Shown in pieces: positions 14,120 through 15,146 of a stretch of DNA of 15,146 nucleotides; position 1 is the stretch's first letter; each line of letters starts with the position of its first letter. Origin of the DNA: RGDT01 sp964630925 (GTDB lineage Bacteria; Planctomycetota; Planctomycetia; Gemmatales; Gemmataceae); assembly GCA_964630925.1 (NCBI GenBank), contig CAZVZK010000205.1, forward strand, positions 1 to 15,146, in the 5' to 3' direction. The notes below the pieces were generated by a model, which ran no database searches, was not told the origin of the DNA, and was given only the letters and a program-made list of their open reading frames with translations. Both the position numbers and the translations under genes were made by a program.

Positions 14120-14941
14120 TCACGCCCGCAGCCCCGCGTCGGCCATCAGGCGGGCCGTGGCGGTATACGCCTCGCGGACCCACTCGGCGATCTTGTCCGG
14201 CTCGGGCGAGTATTCCAGCTCGATGCTGACGGCGCCGTCGATGCCGAGGGCCTTGATCTCGCGCAGGTAGGGCGGGAAGTCCACGACGCCGCGGCCCGGC
14301 GGCAGGTCGCCGTGGACCTTGCCGTCGCAGTCGCTGATGTGGACGTGGATCGCCTTCCCCTTGAGCTTGCGTAGCTCCTCCGGCTTGACCCTGGAGAGCT
14401 GGAGGTGGGAGACGTCGATGTTGGCCTTGACGGCGGGGTGGGCCACGTCGTCGATGAACCGCACCATGCTGTCCACGTCGTTGACGAGGGACAGGTGGAA
14501 CGGCTCCAGCTCCAGCGCGATCTCCAGGCCGAGGCCGGCGGCGTGTTCGCCCAGCCTGCGGACATTCTCGACGCCGACGCGCCACTGCTCGGCGGGCGGG
14601 ATGACCTCCTTCTGCCAGATGTACTCGCCGAGGACGAGGAGGAGGTTCTTGGCCTCCAATTCATGGCAGAAATCAAGGTAGGCGCGGCAGCGCTGGAGGT
14701 GGAAGCGCTGGACGGAGGGGTTGAAGTCGACGAGGCCGACGGCGACACAGGCGACGGAGATGATGGGCAGGCCGGCGGCGCCGCACTCCTTACGGATGAG
14801 GCGCCGCTCCCTGGCGTCGATGTCCAGGGGGTCGGCAAAGATGTCGATGCAGTCGAAGCCGATGGCCCTGGTCTGGCGGATGCCGAAGGCGGTGTCGCGG
14901 CCTGCCTGGGCCCAGGCGGAGTTGATGAGTCCCAGTTTCAT
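14120..14941 (-). CDS. Sugar phosphate isomerase/epimerase family protein (xylose-isomerase-like TIM barrel)
   Basis: A 273-residue AP-endonuclease-2/xylose-isomerase-like TIM-barrel protein. Likely metal ligands sit at the ends of barrel strands. They are a glutamate in IALELEPFH (E144 or E146), D176 and H179 in NIDVSH, H201 and D204 in HVHISD, and a glutamate in SIELEY (E241 or E243). GDLPPGRGVVDF (211-222) matches the loop usual in sugar phosphate isomerases/epimerases of this group. Members isomerise or epimerise keto-sugars or inositol derivatives, and planctomycetes carry many. The substrate is not predictable. The start MKLGLIN at 14941 is chosen because upstream in-frame sequence is low-complexity and repeat-derived; no good Shine-Dalgarno is seen. 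The gene is apparently transcribed alone. Confidence 0.87.
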   Translation of the reverse strand: MKLGLINSAWAQAGRDTAFGIRQTRAIGFDCIDIFADPLDIDARERRLIRKECGAAGLPIISVACVAVGLVDFNPSVQRFHLQRCRAYLDFCHELEAKNLLLVLGEYIWQKEVIPPAEQWRVGVENVRRLGEHAAGLGLEIALELEPFHLSLVNDVDSMVRFIDDVAHPAVKANIDVSHLQLSRVKPEELRKLKGKAIHVHISDCDGKVHGDLPPGRGVVDFPPYLREIKALGIDGAVSIELEYSPEPDKIAEWVREAYTATARLMADAGLRA

Positions 14942-14955
14942 AGGGCTGCGCCCAC

Positions 14956-15065
14956 GGGTAAGGGGGTCAGGGGTAAGGGGTAAGGAAACAGCCAGGGAAC
15001 AGCCAGGGTCAGTGCGGCGGAATCGGGTGGTGCCTGGTTTTCCCAGCCCCTCACCCCTTACCCCC
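14956..15065. repeat. Low-complexity direct and inverted repeats upstream of the TIM-barrel gene
   Basis: GGGGTAAGGGGT (14970-14981) and its exact complement ACCCCTTACCCC (15053-15064) form a 12-bp inverted repeat enclosing 71 bases. Between them an 11-bp unit AACAGCCAGGG occurs twice in tandem (14987-15008). The G-rich strand also carries several G-runs (14962-14985). These look like slippage-derived or dispersed intergenic repeats. Confidence 0.6.
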
Positions 15066-15092
15066 GTCGGCACGAAGGGCCGGTGCCCGAGC

Positions 15093-15146
15093 TGTTGAAC
15101 GACAATAGGAATGTCCGGTCTTAGAGCGGTAGAAATGTCCTCCCTG
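15093..15146 (+). mobile_element. Possible left end of an IS481-type insertion sequence, cut by the window edge
   Basis: Starting at TGTTGAACGACAATAGG (15093) the sequence resembles the terminal repeat of IS481 (from memory TGTGAAGATTCAATAGG). It is followed by two copies of AG(G/A)AATGTCC at 15107-15116 and 15131-15140. Repeated GAAATGTCC boxes near an end are, from memory, common in this group of integrase-type elements. The composition is visibly less GC-rich than the rest. The transposase and right end would lie beyond 15146, so this is tentative. Confidence 0.4.

Noticed and set aside
14942..15073. N-terminal extension of the TIM-barrel protein
   Set aside because: The upstream in-frame sequence is made of G-rich and tandem repeats and the barrel's first strand begins at MKLGLIN.

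Overview
The window is very GC-rich and looks like a chromosomal segment of a planctomycete, most likely of the Gemmataceae. The indications are an N-terminal TIGR02996-type repeat-companion domain (from memory, largely confined to Gemmata and relatives), a 14-blade WD40 protein with an alpha-helical tail, an NPCB-type carbohydrate-binding domain, a beta-helix protein with the planctomycete 'VLEDR..PA' N-terminal motif, and GC-rich repeats between genes. No rRNA, tRNA, CRISPR array or complete mobile element was seen.

Layout. (a) 22-411 (-) is a CsrA-like protein with a long C-terminal extension. It is divergent from (b) 780-4641 (+), a tight three-gene surface-sugar operon. That operon encodes a LegB-like NAD-dependent sugar-nucleotide 4,6-dehydratase, a GT-C-like polytopic membrane protein joined by a TGATG overlap, and a sugar-1-phosphate nucleotidyltransferase with a strong Shine-Dalgarno. 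(c) 4649-6548 (-) holds an extended SDR oxidoreductase followed by a TIGR02996 + SMI1/KNR4 protein starting at GTG. (d) 6629-7750 (+) is an M50/site-2-protease-type membrane metalloprotease. Its 3' end overlaps by 14 bp the convergent (e) 7737-11575 (-), in which a 14-blade WD40 protein precedes a secreted protein with four beta repeats and an NPCB domain. (f) 11654-13642 (-) is a parallel beta-helix surface protein. (g) 14120-14941 (-) is a xylose-isomerase-like TIM-barrel enzyme. (h) The last ~55 bases resemble the left end of an IS481-type insertion sequence that continues outside the window.

How the genes work together. Block (b) is the only clear pathway unit. The nucleotidyltransferase could make an activated hexosamine, the dehydratase could act on it, and the membrane protein could transfer or handle a lipid-linked glycan. 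Pairing a LegB-like dehydratase with a PtmE-like nucleotidyltransferase recalls the GDP-linked branch of legionaminic acid synthesis, but none of the later steps is present. Blocks (e) and (f) encode predicted exported or surface proteins. The rest look like unrelated housekeeping or accessory genes.

No clearly new multi-gene system is visible. The items most worth a second look are the sugar cassette, the four-fold beta repeat before the NPCB domain, the enlarged CsrA-like protein with a possible self-binding site at its ribosome binding site, the hairpins in the gene gaps, and the IS-like right edge.
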